Below, piece after piece: positions 9,445 through 18,526 of a DNA stretch of 64,000 nucleotides. The stretch comes from Pseudomonas vanderleydeniana. GTDB taxonomy: Bacteria; Pseudomonadota; Gammaproteobacteria; Pseudomonadales; Pseudomonadaceae. Below the pieces are notes generated by a model that was not told the DNA's origin, did no database searches, and saw nothing but the letters and a program-made list of their open reading frames with translations. The DNA lies in contig NZ_CP077093.1 in assembly GCF_014268755.2 (NCBI RefSeq), positions 4,080,001 through 4,144,000 of the forward strand. The letters run 5' to 3'. Position 1 is the first letter of the stretch. Each line of letters starts with the position of its first letter. Position numbers and translations under genes: made by a program.

Positions 9445-12400
9445 ATGAACGATCTCGTCTCCAGCCTGCGCTTTCCGGCCCCTACCTTCGAGCGTGACCC
9501 CCAGCCCGAGCGACGCCCCTTCAGCGACCTGGCCATCGAGGTCTACGGCCAGCGCCCGGTGATCGGTGCCGACCTCGGCATCAACAAGGGTGCCCTCGAT
9601 ACCTATTACCCCCACGGCCTGCTGTGCTTCCTGCTGCCCTACCTGGAGCAGGAAGAAGATGACTTCGTCGAACTGTTCTGCGGCAACGACGAGTTCCCCG
9701 TGGCGTTCACCCACGTCACTGCCTCCCAGGCCTTGAACGGCGAGCGCATCCCCCTGTTCATTCCCCATGCCCGCCTGCCCGACGGGGTGATCCAACCCGT
9801 GTTCTTTCGCCTGACCCGTGTCAACGGCGGCAACCAGGAGGAAACCCGGCGCCAAAGCCTGATGGTCGACACCATTGCTCCCGCCGGCCCCTACGATCCG
9901 GTTCCCAGCACACCCTGGCATGAAGGCATGGCCCCGCCATTGCCACCGCCGTTCATCATCGACTACGGCGTCGACCGCGACAGCGCCGAGCGTGGGGTAC
10001 CGGTGACCATCGAGCCCTACCCGCTGGACGAATCGGCCCCGCACAGCTGGCGCATGGCCGAACATGACCGCATCCGCCTGTTCATCGGCGGCGTGCTGGT
10101 CGAGCCCGTGCACCGGGTCACCTGGGATGAGGCCAACAATCGGCTCCCCCTGACCATGACCCTCTACTACGAAACCTGGCTCAAGGTCGGCGACGGCCAG
10201 AAGGTGCTCGAATACGAAGCCATCGACCAATGCGGCAACTACTCGGTCAAGTGGTCGCCGCAGACCGTGCTCAAGGTCAATATCGGCAACGACACCCGAC
10301 CCCGCCTGGCCTATGCCTACATCGACGAATCCCACCTGGGCGATGAGTTCGACACCCTCGACTACGATGAGCTGGGCGAGGACAACGACGCCACCATCGT
10401 GGTCACCCAGGTTCGCCAGGGTTATGAGCGAGGGGACGCCTTGCGGATCACCTTCGAAGGTCGTACGGCAGACAACGCCGCCGTGCGCGAGGTGATCAAC
10501 TACCCGATTCCCGACGAAGAGATTGGCCGCAACACCCGCCTGCCCCTGCGCAACGCGATCGTCCGCGAACTGGTCGGCGGCACGGCGGTGCTCAGCTACG
10601 AGCGCATTCGTAGCGGCGAGGAACCGCAGCCGTCGGAAGTGACCCGCCTGGCTATCGTCGGCAGCCTGATCAGCCGCCTGGAACGCCCCCTGGTACTGGA
10701 AGCGATCGGGGACTTTCTCGATCCCACCCTTGTGGAAGCTACCGTACAAATCACGCCCTATACCGGACAGAACCTCACGGACCGCGTCGACCTTTACCTG
10801 CTGGGCACCAAGGCCAATGACGAACTGGAATTCTGGCACTTCTTCAAGATGGCCGGCAGTGAAAAGGACCCGGTAATGTTCTACCTGCGCCATGGTCCGG
10901 ACCTGGATATCGCGGGTCTCAATGGCGGTACGCTACAACTGCACTATCAGGTCGGCAATGCCGAGGGCGTGCGTGAATCCCGGCACACCCTGCTCCAGGT
11001 CGGCGAGGCCTCCGCCACGCTGCCCGTACCGAATGTCCCCGAAGCCATTGGCGGCATACTCGATCCGGAAGCGGCGACACGCGGCGCCACTGTCGTGGTT
11101 CCCAAGACCGCCAACCTGGAACTGGACGACCGGCTCAACGTTTACTGGCGGGGCAGCAAGCCGGGGGGCAGCTTCACCTATCGCCAGTTCGACGTAACCA
11201 GCCAGTGGCTCAATACCGATATTCCCTTCCCCATCGATCGCCAATACGTGGATGCCAACCGAGGCGGCTCGGTCAGGGCCTCCTACCTCGTCGAGCGCGG
11301 CCGCAATACGGTGCTCTATTCCCATGTACGTTCACTGAGGGTCGGCGAAACGCTCGATCTGTCCCGCCCCGAGGTACTGGAGGCCAGCGCCCCCGGTGAC
11401 CTGCTCAACCCGATCAATGCCCAGAACGTGGCCACGATCAGGGTGCGTTACCTGGACATGAAGAACTCCGACAATATCCAGGTCTACTGGGAAGGCACAC
11501 CCGGTGACAGCGGCAGCCCCGTCATAGCTCCCAAGCCGGGCAACAGTACCCAGGGGTATGTCGATTTCGCGGTGACCGGCCGCACCGTCGCGGCGAACAT
11601 CGGACGGTTCGTCACCCTGCGCTACGAAGTCACCCGCGATGAACTGCCCCTACCCTCCAAACCTTTGAATCTACGCGTGCTCAGCTTCGACGAGATCCCT
11701 GGGGGTAACCCGCTGCCCCCGTTGCAGATCGAGGAAGCGACGGGAAACGCGGTCGATGTGCGGGGTAGCGTCACGTTCAGGGTCAATGCCTGGCCGTTCT
11801 ATCGTCAAGGCGACAAGGTCTGGTTGTCGCTGGAAAGCGAGAATTCGAGCGGGACGACCCTTCGCCTGGCCATCTGGACCGCCTCGGCGATCAACGGCAC
11901 CGAGTTCAACCAGAAATACCTGCGCAAGGTGATCACCAGCACACCGGCACACGCCACCTGGCTGCGGCAACTGGTCGACGGCCATCAGTTGAGAGTGGTG
12001 TTCAAGGTGGTGTTCGGAGGCGGCAGCAACGAGGGGGACGCCATCGTGTTCCCGGTACGAGCCTTCACCGTCGTCAATGTACTGGACTCAACCAGCATCA
12101 CATCGATCAAGACCGCCTCTGGCAGGGATATCGACAACGGTGACACCGTCGTCACCTCGACCATCACCCTCACCGGTACCGCCGCCGCCAACCAACGCGT
12201 CGAAATCCTTGACGAGGGTAACGACACACCCCTGGCCACCGTCACCGCCGACGGCAATGGCGAGTGGCACACGCTGGCGCTGACGGTGACGGCCAAGCCC
12301 TACACGATCACGGCTCGAGGCCTCTATGGCAGCAATCCGGAGTCGCTGGCGCGAAGCTTTACCGTCACGGCATTGGTGACACCCACCCTGACCTCGGTGA

Positions 12401-13500
12401 AGGACCCACAAGGCAACACCATCGGCGAGGGCGATACCACCACCGAGACGGTGTTCACCCTGACCGGAACCGCCAGCAAACACCAGCAGGTGAGTATTGA
12501 AGACGGTTCCGGCGCAACGGCCGAAGACCTGGGTAATGCGACCGCCGACGCCACTGGGGAATGGACCTTCACCACCCGTGACCGCCCCCTGGGTGCCCGT
12601 AGGTTCTATGCCAAGTCGCTGTACCACAGCGGCAATGTCTATTCCAACGTGCGCAATTTCACCATCAAGGTGCTGGCGGCGCCGACGATCAGGACAGTCA
12701 AGGACGCATCGGGCAAGGAGATCTACAACAACGACAACGTCGCCACCACGACCATCACGCTGACCGGTAGCGCAGTCGCCAACCAACGGGTCGAAATCCG
12801 TGACGAAGGCAGCAGCAACCCCATGGCCACCGTGACGGCCAATGGCAATGGTGACTGGTCCACGACCGCACTCGCGGTGACGACCAAGCGCTATGTCATC
12901 AGGGCCCGGGGTATCTACGGCAGCAACCCGGAGTCGGCGGCACGCACCTTCACGGTGATACCGGTGCTGAACTTCGACGAGGGAGCCGTCTCCAAGAGCG
13001 AGCGGGTCTATGTCATTCCGGGCAACCCCGACCGCTACCCCCTGGTCAACGCGGCCAACTCCTTCCAGCGGCAGGCCAGCGGTGGGCGCACGCCCTACAC
13101 CTACACCTCCAGCGACACCAGGATTGCCACGGTCGACAGCCGTGGTTCGGTGGTGGTTCGCGGTCGTGGCACGGCCACTATCCAGGTGACCGATGCCAAT
13201 GGCCAGTCCAAGTCCTACAACATCACCTGGACCCAAGTCACCCTCTGCCAGGGGCTGGGCGGCCGTAACTACAAGAATGCGGTTTCGGCGGCGCAAAACA
13301 TTGGCTACCGGCTGCCGAGCCTGGCGGAGTTGAACGGTATGAATCGCGAGTGGGGCAGCCACTGGCCAATGGGATCGAACTATTACTGGTCAACCGATGT
13401 GGCCTCGGCAACCATTCGAAAGACACTCAATGTCGCGACCGGCAGCCAGTCTTCACGATCGGAGATTCTTGAATCGCTCGTGGTTGCCATTCAGTCCTAG
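9445..13500 (+). CDS. Ig-like scaffold protein with Big repeats and lectin-like tip, 1351 aa
   Basis: Residues 1 to about 880 align with the scaffold of the 1179-aa protein (ERRPFSDL, YEAIDQCGN near 257, VYWRG and VYWEG modules, FDEIPGGNPL near 750). Then follow three bacterial Ig-like repeats of about 97 residues (near 883, 979 and 1079) and a Big_2-like module near 1175-1262 (SSDTRIATVDSRG). The C-terminal 85 residues read RLPSLAELNGM...WPMGSNYYWSTD, a C-type-lectin-like fold seen at the ends of Pseudomonas Ig-repeat proteins. The usual C-terminal cysteine appears to be absent (ends VVAIQS). No signal peptide. It starts 60 bp after the propeller gene with the same leader. Adhesion is the likely role of such tips, but the export route is unexplained. 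Confidence 0.85.
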   Translation: MNDLVSSLRFPAPTFERDPQPERRPFSDLAIEVYGQRPVIGADLGINKGALDTYYPHGLLCFLLPYLEQEEDDFVELFCGNDEFPVAFTHVTASQALNGERIPLFIPHARLPDGVIQPVFFRLTRVNGGNQEETRRQSLMVDTIAPAGPYDPVPSTPWHEGMAPPLPPPFIIDYGVDRDSAERGVPVTIEPYPLDESAPHSWRMAEHDRIRLFIGGVLVEPVHRVTWDEANNRLPLTMTLYYETWLKVGDGQKVLEYEAIDQCGNYSVKWSPQTVLKVNIGNDTRPRLAYAYIDESHLGDEFDTLDYDELGEDNDATIVVTQVRQGYERGDALRITFEGRTADNAAVREVINYPIPDEEIGRNTRLPLRNAIVRELVGGTAVLSYERIRSGEEPQPSEVTRLAIVGSLISRLERPLVLEAIGDFLDPTLVEATVQITPYTGQNLTDRVDLYLLGTKANDELEFWHFFKMAGSEKDPVMFYLRHGPDLDIAGLNGGTLQLHYQVGNAEGVRESRHTLLQVGEASATLPVPNVPEAIGGILDPEAATRGATVVVPKTANLELDDRLNVYWRGSKPGGSFTYRQFDVTSQWLNTDIPFPIDRQYVDANRGGSVRASYLVERGRNTVLYSHVRSLRVGETLDLSRPEVLEASAPGDLLNPINAQNVATIRVRYLDMKNSDNIQVYWEGTPGDSGSPVIAPKPGNSTQGYVDFAVTGRTVAANIGRFVTLRYEVTRDELPLPSKPLNLRVLSFDEIPGGNPLPPLQIEEATGNAVDVRGSVTFRVNAWPFYRQGDKVWLSLESENSSGTTLRLAIWTASAINGTEFNQKYLRKVITSTPAHATWLRQLVDGHQLRVVFKVVFGGGSNEGDAIVFPVRAFTVVNVLDSTSITSIKTASGRDIDNGDTVVTSTITLTGTAAANQRVEILDEGNDTPLATVTADGNGEWHTLALTVTAKPYTITARGLYGSNPESLARSFTVTALVTPTLTSVKDPQGNTIGEGDTTTETVFTLTGTASKHQQVSIEDGSGATAEDLGNATADATGEWTFTTRDRPLGARRFYAKSLYHSGNVYSNVRNFTIKVLAAPTIRTVKDASGKEIYNNDNVATTTITLTGSAVANQRVEIRDEGSSNPMATVTANGNGDWSTTALAVTTKRYVIRARGIYGSNPESAARTFTVIPVLNFDEGAVSKSERVYVIPGNPDRYPLVNAANSFQRQASGGRTPYTYTSSDTRIATVDSRGSVVVRGRGTATIQVTDANGQSKSYNITWTQVTLCQGLGGRNYKNAVSAAQNIGYRLPSLAELNGMNREWGSHWPMGSNYYWSTDVASATIRKTLNVATGSQSSRSEILESLVVAIQS
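12091..12963 (+). repeat. Three internal Ig-like domain repeats
   Basis: Three copies of about 290-300 bp begin near 12091, 12379 and 12679. Copies 1 and 3 are closest (both encode ITLTGxAxANQRVEI and YGSNPES), while copy 2 is more diverged (KHQQVSIED). This suggests duplication or gene conversion of non-adjacent units. Confidence 0.7.
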
Positions 13501-13608
13501 GTTCTATCGGGCAGGCGGCGGATTCACCTGCGCCGTCCTCGCCTGGACGAACGCGGCCGGGATGTTGCGGTGTAGCAGGAAGGTTCGCGGTCCACCTGAA
13601 ACCGCTGC

Positions 13609-13638
13609 GTGGCAAGGCACCGTATTGTGCCTTGCCAC
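13609..13638. terminator. Perfect hairpin between convergent genes
   Basis: GTGGCAAGGCAC at 13609-13620 pairs fully with 13627-13638 around a 6-nt loop. It lies 4 bp after the stop of the leftward lyase gene and 109 bp after that of the rightward Ig-like gene. No clear U-run follows on either strand. It may act as a bidirectional terminator or a 3' end stabiliser. Confidence 0.5.
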
Positions 13639-13642
13639 ACGG

Positions 13643-16429
13643 TCAGTCCTTCACCGGGTTCTGGAGCGCAGCAAACCCGCGTTGCAAATCCTCGATCAGC
13701 GCAGCCACCGCCTCCAGGCCGATATGCAGGCGAATCACTGGCTTGCGCGCCGACACCGGGAACTGCCGGTCGCTCAGGTCGGCCAGCGTCACCAGGCTTT
13801 CATACCCCCCCCACGAAGCACCCAGCCCGAACACCTGCAGGGCATCGATGAAGGCCTCGGCCTGGCGCTTGTCGGCCTCGGCGAATTCGAACGACAGCAG
13901 GCCGTTGCTGCCGCTGAAATCGCGTTGCCACAGCGCATGCCCCGGATGCTCAGGCAAGGCCGGGTGGAACACCTGCCGCACCTGCGGCTGCGCCTTGAGC
14001 CACCGGGCGATTTCCAGGCCCTGGCGCTGGTGCACCTCCAGCCGTGCCGCCAGGGTCCGCGCCCCACGCAGCACCAGGTAGGCATCGTCCGGGCTGACGG
14101 TGTTGCCGAAGCTGTCGCTCATCCGTGCCAGTGCCGGCCAGGCGGCCTCGGTGGTGCAGACGCTACCCATCACCACATCGCTGTGGCCGGCCAGGTACTT
14201 GGTCAGGGCCATGATCGAGATGTCCGCGCCCAGTGCCAGCGGCCGGTACTGGTAGGCCGAACCCCAGGTGTTGTCGACCGCCACCAGGATGTTGCGCGGC
14301 TTGCACAGGGCAACGATCGCCGACAGGTCGGCCAGTTCGTACAGCAACGAACCCGGTACCTCGCAATAGACCATCCGTGTGTTGGTCCGCAGCCGGGCTT
14401 CGAGGTCCTGACCATCAGCCGGGAAGTACTCGACCTCGATACCGAACGGTCCGAGAAACTCCCTCGCCAGCTGACGCACCGGTCCGTACACGCCATCGGT
14501 GATCAGCACATGGTCGCCCGGACGCAGGTAGGCCAACAGGGCCTGCGCCACCGCCGCCAGTCCGGTGCTGAACAGGCGGGTACGGTGGCCGCCTTCCAGT
14601 TCGGTCACCAGGTCTTCCAGGGCAAAGGCCGTGGGATTACCGCGGGCGCCGTAGCTCAGGACCTGCTCGTGGTCGCGTCGGCGCCGGGCTTCGCGCATCT
14701 GCGCAACGTTGTCGAACAGCACCGTGCTCAGGCGCGTTACCGGCACGTTGACCGCCCGTGCCCCATTGCCACCGGTGGTGCGGGCAGCCTGGACCAGGCG
14801 GGTGCGCACATCGACGGCGGCAGCCGGTTGCAACGGGCTCAGGCTGGCGATCTCGGCCTCGGTCATCTGCCCCAGCAGTCCGGTTTCCCAGGCCAGGTAC
14901 TGGCGTGCCGCGTCCTTGTTGCCGGAATGGCGGTCGTGGGTGAAGAACAGGAAGTCGATGCAACGTTCATCGGGCAAGGCCGCCGCGTCGCTGACCAGCG
15001 CCAGCCCGGCCGCCTGCCAGCTGGCGAGGTCCCCCGCCAGCAGTCGCGCGGTGGCCTGTTGCGCCGGCGGCAGCTCCTGCAGCGCCAGGCGGGCGACCGC
15101 CGGATCATCCGCCAGCAGCACCAGCGGCCGGGTTTCTTCTGCCACCTGGGCTGCCAGCAAGGGACGGATCGACCATTGCGAGCCGGCTACATGCTGCCTG
15201 CGAAAGCTCATGCCCGGACGCAGGTCGATCAGCGCCACGGCATTTTCAGTCAGGGCGTCCAACAGTTCGGCGGCGCTGATGGTCGGTAGTTCGGGTGCCG
15301 GCGCAGTGACCGGCAGCGGCAAGCGCAAGCCACTGTGCAAGCCACCTTCCAGCACCTGGGCGTCATGGCCCAGTTGCCGCAACCAGCTGGCGACGATCGG
15401 CGCACGCACGCCATCGCCATCGAACAGCACCAACCGTGCCTGGCGCACGCCGATGTAGAGGTCGGTGGCCTGGATCAACTGGCCACCCGGCGTGTGTTGC
15501 GCGCCGGGCAAACTGCCAAGAGCAAATTCCTCGGCGCTGCGCACGTCGCAGAGGAACAGGCTGCGCTCGGCGCTTTCAGCCCAGGCGGCGACCTGCTCGG
15601 CACTGACGTTCGGCACGGCGGCGCGCCGGGCCAGGTTCCGCGCGGCAGCGCGCTGTTGCTCGACACCTGCCGGCGCCTGCTCGTCACGGTAGCGCCGAGT
15701 GCTGCCGTGTTCCAGTGGCAGGTCAGCCAGGTACCAGCCCTGGGTACCGTTCTCCAGGGCATAGACCGGGTTCTTCACGCCCAGGTTGATCAGGGTCTGC
15801 GCGCCGATGATGCTGCGGGTGCGGCCGGCGCAGTTGACCACCACCGGCGTCGACTCGTCCGGTACCAGGTCATGCAGGCGATAGCCCAGTTCGCCATTGG
15901 GACAGCAGATCGAACCGGGAATGGTCATCTTGCGGTATTCGTCGAACGGCCGGCCATCGAGCAGCACCAGCGGCCGGCCGTCGGCCTGCCAGGCCGCCAG
16001 TTCAGCGGCGCCGATGTGCGGCGTGTGGCACGCCTCTTCGACCCGCTCGCCAAAGGCCTTGGATGGCACGTGGACGCCGGCGAACAGTTGCAGGCCGGCC
16101 GCCTGCCAGCCGTTGGCGCCGCCTTCGAGGCGGTGTACCTGACTGTAGCCCAGCTCGGCCAGGCGCTGCGCCGCGCGCAGCGAAAGCTCGCCGCCGTCCT
16201 GGTCGTAGATCACCAGGCGCACCGCCGGGTTCGGGGCCAGGCGCCGAACCTCCAGTTCCAGGCGACTATAGGGCAGGTGCACGCCGTGGAACAGGTGCGC
16301 CTCGCCGTACTGGCCGTGCTCGCGGATGTCGAACAGGGCGATTTCCCGGCCATCGAACAGCCACGTCTGCAACTGCGCCGGAGTCAGGGTTGTGCTCACG
16401 AAAGCCTCGTCTCGGGTTAGTGAAGTCAT
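13643..16429 (-). CDS. Four-rhodanese / cystathionine beta-lyase fusion protein, 928 aa
   Basis: Residues 1-490 hold four rhodanese-like domains. Only the second keeps a catalytic cysteine loop (CAGRTRS, Cys200); the equivalent loops of the others start with Asp or Ala (DQDGGE, DGDGVR, ADDPAV). After a linker, residues about 545-925 are a Cys/Met-metabolism PLP enzyme, with the Schiff-base lysine likely Lys744 in ALTKYLAGHSD. Family members of the second half cleave C-S bonds of cystathionine or related thioethers to a thiol, pyruvate and ammonia. A rhodanese could pass on released sulfane sulfur. The ATG overlaps the GST stop as ATGA, so translation is probably coupled. The frame is continuous with no sign of a frameshift. 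Substrate unproven. Confidence 0.85.
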   Translation of the reverse strand: MTSLTRDEAFVSTTLTPAQLQTWLFDGREIALFDIREHGQYGEAHLFHGVHLPYSRLELEVRRLAPNPAVRLVIYDQDGGELSLRAAQRLAELGYSQVHRLEGGANGWQAAGLQLFAGVHVPSKAFGERVEEACHTPHIGAAELAAWQADGRPLVLLDGRPFDEYRKMTIPGSICCPNGELGYRLHDLVPDESTPVVVNCAGRTRSIIGAQTLINLGVKNPVYALENGTQGWYLADLPLEHGSTRRYRDEQAPAGVEQQRAAARNLARRAAVPNVSAEQVAAWAESAERSLFLCDVRSAEEFALGSLPGAQHTPGGQLIQATDLYIGVRQARLVLFDGDGVRAPIVASWLRQLGHDAQVLEGGLHSGLRLPLPVTAPAPELPTISAAELLDALTENAVALIDLRPGMSFRRQHVAGSQWSIRPLLAAQVAEETRPLVLLADDPAVARLALQELPPAQQATARLLAGDLASWQAAGLALVSDAAALPDERCIDFLFFTHDRHSGNKDAARQYLAWETGLLGQMTEAEIASLSPLQPAAAVDVRTRLVQAARTTGGNGARAVNVPVTRLSTVLFDNVAQMREARRRRDHEQVLSYGARGNPTAFALEDLVTELEGGHRTRLFSTGLAAVAQALLAYLRPGDHVLITDGVYGPVRQLAREFLGPFGIEVEYFPADGQDLEARLRTNTRMVYCEVPGSLLYELADLSAIVALCKPRNILVAVDNTWGSAYQYRPLALGADISIMALTKYLAGHSDVVMGSVCTTEAAWPALARMSDSFGNTVSPDDAYLVLRGARTLAARLEVHQRQGLEIARWLKAQPQVRQVFHPALPEHPGHALWQRDFSGSNGLLSFEFAEADKRQAEAFIDALQVFGLGASWGGYESLVTLADLSDRQFPVSARKPVIRLHIGLEAVAALIEDLQRGFAALQNPVKD

Positions 16430-17082
16430 TCCAGCACCAGCGAGCGCTCAGCCGATGCCAGCTCGCGGCCACGGGCATAGGCGCGCTGGACCGCCGGGCG
16501 GGCCTTGATCCGCTCGCGCCAGGCGGCGATCGCCGGGTAGTCGGCCAGGTCGAAGCCCTGCCGGCTCGGCTGGATCCAAGGAAAGATCGCCATGTCGGCA
16601 ATGCCGTAGTCGCCGGCCACGTAGTCGAACTCGCCCAGGCGCCGTTCCAGCACGTTGTACAGTCGCGCCGCCTCGGCCTGCAGCAGGTCGAGGGCGAAGG
16701 GAATCGGCTCCGGGGCCTTTTCCCGGAACAGCTGCCACTGGCTCAGGTACGGGGTGATGTGCCCGACCTGCCAGAACAGCCACTCCTGTACCCGCTGGCG
16801 CTCGACACTGCCGGCCGCCGGCAGGAAACGCCCGGCCTTGTCCGCCAGATAAGTCAGGATAGCCCCGGATTCGAACAGGTTCAGCGGCTCGCGGCCGGTG
16901 GTCGGCGCGTGGTCGACGATCGCCGGAATCCGGCCATTGGCGCTGATGCGCTGGAAGCCCGCCTCACGCTGTTCTCCCGTGCGGATGTTCACCGGCTGCA
17001 GGCGATGCTCCAGGCCCAGTTCTTCGAGCAGGATGCCGACCTTGAGGCCATTGGCGGTCGGCCAGTAGTAGAGGTCGATCAT
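16426..17082 (-). CDS. Glutathione S-transferase family protein, 218 aa
   Basis: It has a thioredoxin-like N-terminal half (MIDLYYWPTANGLKVGILLEELGL; NGRIPAIVDH with the cis-Pro; ESGAILTYLAD) and an alpha-helical C-terminal half (GDYGIADMAIFPW). The pattern is that of the YfcG/YghU-like Nu class, which act on disulfides and thiol conjugates rather than classic electrophiles. Length is normal for the family. It sits between the dioxygenase and the lyase fusion, overlapping both by 1-4 bases, so it belongs to the same sulfur operon. It might reduce a mixed disulfide or process a glutathione adduct of the imported compound; this is inferred from position. Confidence 0.88.
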   Translation of the reverse strand: MIDLYYWPTANGLKVGILLEELGLEHRLQPVNIRTGEQREAGFQRISANGRIPAIVDHAPTTGREPLNLFESGAILTYLADKAGRFLPAAGSVERQRVQEWLFWQVGHITPYLSQWQLFREKAPEPIPFALDLLQAEAARLYNVLERRLGEFDYVAGDYGIADMAIFPWIQPSRQGFDLADYPAIAAWRERIKARPAVQRAYARGRELASAERSLVLE

Positions 17083-17678
17083 CAGGCGTAGGCCTTGATC
17101 GAAGGCGCCATCTGCGACTTGTTGTAGTTGAGCACCGTGCCATCGTCCTGTACCCCGTAGCGGCCCTCCAGGGACTCCAGCGGCCGGCCGTACAGGTGGA
17201 AGTGCAAGGTCGCCTGCTCGCCATCGACACGAATGCTGTGCAGGTCTTCGCCGAGGAAGGCGATCGAGGTACCCGGCTGCACCACCACTTCGCGCGCAAG
17301 CTCCAGCACCGCGCGGGTCGGATCGCTGCCATCGTCGCGGCGGGCATAGACGCGGTTCAGCTCCTGGCCCTCGATGGCGCTGATCACCGCCCAGGTCTCG
17401 TGGTTGTGGGCGACGGTGTTCTTGCCTGGCAACAACGAATTCAGGTACAGGGTCGGGGTTTCGCCGTCGTCGTTGAGGCGGTAGCGGAACGCGGTATTGC
17501 CCTCGCCCGCCACCGGCGCAGGAAAGCTGTCGAAGTTGAACAGGTCACGGCGCTCGGCCAGTTCCTCCAGCAGCGCGACGATCTGCTCCAGGGCCGCGCG
17601 GTCGACGCCGCGCTGGTGGATGGCGCGGATCTTCACCAGGAAAGATTCGATCACGTGGGCGCGTTCGGTAGTGCTCAT
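17082..17678 (-). CDS. Cysteine dioxygenase family (thiol dioxygenase) protein, 198 aa
   Basis: This is a cupin of the type I cysteine dioxygenase family. The iron ligands appear as H-N-H in VAHNHETW and a third His in EDLHSIRV. Relatives oxidise cysteine, or 3-mercaptopropionate in proteobacteria, to the sulfinate using O2. The preferred start is 17678 (MSTTERA), with AAGGA upstream; an earlier in-frame ATG at 17705 has no good site. The stop TGA overlaps the GST start (TGATG). Placed between an importer and C-S cleavage enzymes, it probably oxidises the thiol released inside the cell. Whether the substrate is cysteine or another thiol cannot be read from sequence by eye. Confidence 0.85.
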   Translation of the reverse strand: MSTTERAHVIESFLVKIRAIHQRGVDRAALEQIVALLEELAERRDLFNFDSFPAPVAGEGNTAFRYRLNDDGETPTLYLNSLLPGKNTVAHNHETWAVISAIEGQELNRVYARRDDGSDPTRAVLELAREVVVQPGTSIAFLGEDLHSIRVDGEQATLHFHLYGRPLESLEGRYGVQDDGTVLNYNKSQMAPSIKAYA

Positions 17679-17707
17679 GGGCAAGTTCCTTATAGGGTGG
17701 ATCACGG

Positions 17708-18526
17708 TCAGATGGACAGGCTGAAGGGGCTGATATTGGTCAGGCGGAACGGGTCGGCCGCTGGCGGGCGACGGTTGTCGCCGAGGGCATGCCGGAGGAA
17801 TTCGCGGGTCCGTTCGCTCTGCGGCTGCTGGAAGATCTGCCCGGCGCTGCCGGACTCGACGATACGACCGTTCTCGGTGAAATAGACCACGTCGCTGATC
17901 TCCTCGGCGAAGCGCATTTCGTGGGTGACCAGCACGCAGGTCATCCCCTCCTCGGTCAACTCGCGAATCACCGTCAGCACTTCACCGACGGTTTCCGGGT
18001 CAAGGGCCGACGTCACCTCGTCGAACAGGATCAGCTCCGGGCGCATCGCCAGGGTGCGGGCGATCGCCACGCGCTGCTGCTGGCCGCCGGACAGCTGGCC
18101 GGGATAGGCATCGGCCTTGTGCTCCATGCGCACCTTGGCCAGCAGTTGCCGGGCCTGTTGCTCGGCCTCGGCGCGGCTGCGACCGAGCACCTTGCAGGGG
18201 GCGATCAGCAGGTTCTCCAGTACCGACAGGTGCGGGAACAGGTTGTATTGCTGGAAAACGAAACCGACCCGCTTGCGCAACTCGATCAGCTCGGCCTCGC
18301 GCTGCAGGCGGTGCACCTCGGTATCGCCGACGCGAATGCTGCCGCGCTGGGGCTTGAGCAGCCCGGTGATGCACCGCAGGATGGTCGACTTGCCGGAGCC
18401 GGACGGGCCGATGATCGACACCGCCTGGCCGCGCTGCACATCCAGGTCGATGCCCTTGAGGACCGGGCTGGCGCCGAACGACAGGTGCAGGTCACGCAGG
18501 CTGACCAGGGTTTCAGTAGAAGGCAT
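17708..18526 (-). CDS. Amino-acid ABC transporter ATP-binding protein, 272 aa
   Basis: Walker A (GPSGSGKST), Q-loop (FVFQQYNLFPH), signature (LSGGQQQRVAIAR), Walker B (LILFDEVTSALD) and H-loop (VTHEM) are all present. The order and wording are those of the polar amino-acid importer family (GlnQ/TcyC type). It has a C-terminal tail of some 20 residues beyond the usual end. It overlaps the preceding permease gene by 14 bp. It powers the importer encoded upstream. Confidence 0.93.
   Translation of the reverse strand: MPSTETLVSLRDLHLSFGASPVLKGIDLDVQRGQAVSIIGPSGSGKSTILRCITGLLKPQRGSIRVGDTEVHRLQREAELIELRKRVGFVFQQYNLFPHLSVLENLLIAPCKVLGRSRAEAEQQARQLLAKVRMEHKADAYPGQLSGGQQQRVAIARTLAMRPELILFDEVTSALDPETVGEVLTVIRELTEEGMTCVLVTHEMRFAEEISDVVYFTENGRIVESGSAGQIFQQPQSERTREFLRHALGDNRRPPAADPFRLTNISPFSLSI

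Noticed and set aside
8389..10893. An 834-codon minus-strand frame
   Set aside because: Antisense of the propeller gene and the start of the 1351-aa gene; no domain or ribosome site.
13643..16429. Rhodanese and lyase as two genes joined by a frameshift artefact
   Set aside because: Frame and codon pattern continue through the linker and both domains are complete; a fusion is the simpler reading.
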